A DNA stretch of 64,000 bases from positions 2,501 through 66,500 of the forward strand of contig NZ_AHOO02000014.1 in the NCBI RefSeq assembly GCF_000244755.1, written 5' to 3'. The position numbers and the translations under genes were made by a program. The notes below the pieces were generated by a model, which did no database searches, was not told the DNA's origin, and saw only the letters and a list, made by a program, of their open reading frames with translations. Below, piece after piece: positions 63,944 through 64,000 of this stretch (its first letter is position 1; each line of letters starts with the position of its first letter). The DNA is from Leptospira licerasiae serovar Varillal str. VAR 010 (lineage in GTDB: Bacteria; Spirochaetota; Leptospiria; Leptospirales; Leptospiraceae).

Positions 63944-64000
63944 ATGTCTTACAGTATTTTATCGATCGATAAATCGATGGCAAAGGAATTCGTTTTTACA
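63944..64000 (+). CDS. start of a gene cut by the window end
   Basis: An ATG preceded by GAGG with a five-base spacer opens a frame of 19 codons (MSYSILSIDKSMAKEFVFT) that is still open at the last base. Too short to identify. Confidence 0.5.
   Translation, partial: MSYSILSIDKSMAKEFVFT

Overview
The window is chromosomal DNA of a Leptospira species. The signs are two adjacent homologues of the spirochaetal porin OmpL1, many spirochaete-type lipoprotein signal peptides, large 7TM-linked signalling proteins, a bactofilin/M23 cell-shape pair, a PilZ-like protein I associate with Leptospira, and moderate GC. OmpL1 is known from pathogenic and intermediate Leptospira, so a P1/P2 species is more likely than a saprophyte (inference). 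I see no prophage, transposase, CRISPR array or rRNA. The genes look housekeeping, envelope and signalling in nature.

Layout. 1-5.5 kb: end of an AhpD-like gene, a membrane chemoreceptor, envelope proteins and lipoproteins. 5.5-9.1 kb: an EamA transporter coupled to an M14 carboxypeptidase, then a tandem DUF2147 pair separated by a perfect palindrome. 9.3-15.9 kb: a lipoprotein, an FGE-fold protein without the catalytic cysteines, a 7TM SpoIIE phosphatase, a class I isoprenoid-synthase-like protein and small envelope proteins. 16-20 kb: thiC under a TPP riboswitch, facing a tandem ompL1 pair. 20-26.6 kb: pcm, tRNA-Phe, coaE with a SPOR protein, a FFLEELY-like protein, two membrane proteins (one a CPBP protease) and a second chemoreceptor. 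26.7-31.6 kb: an NHL lipoprotein, tRNA-Leu, an HxlR regulator and an SDR gene that share a palindromic operator, then lysA-ispD. 31.7-38.3 kb: a zinc phospholipase C-like protein, a class A penicillin-binding protein, a bactofilin, a LysM-M23 endopeptidase and an alpha/beta hydrolase lipoprotein. The middle three suggest wall growth and cell shape. 38.6-42.1 kb: a REC-PAS-histidine kinase, a dienoyl-CoA isomerase-like crotonase, a 59-residue protein and a TPR protein. 42.1-49.5 kb: a membrane-tethered AraC regulator divergent from an efflux cluster (small exported protein, RND pump, TolC, small secreted protein) that has no adaptor gene. 49.5-53.1 kb: a FecR lipoprotein, a DUF1330 protein and a Baeyer-Villiger monooxygenase with an SDR.

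53.2-61.4 kb is a compact seven-gene chemosensory operon on the minus strand. In transcription order it holds a REC-HATPase protein, CheA with two CheW-like domains, CheW, a PAS chemoreceptor, CheB, CheR and CheY, with gaps of 3-12 bases. It faces a DUF1577/PilZ-like protein across a 385-base region with several short palindromes. The window ends with a TIGR02206-type membrane protein and the first 19 codons of another gene.

The best leads are: the CTTGCA-N3-TGCAAG operator set shared by hxlR and its SDR; the ompL1 duplication; the thiC leader with a visible Shine-Dalgarno-masking hairpin; the adaptor-less RND cluster with its small exported protein; and nested inverted-repeat elements between genes. 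I found no system that I can defend as wholly new.
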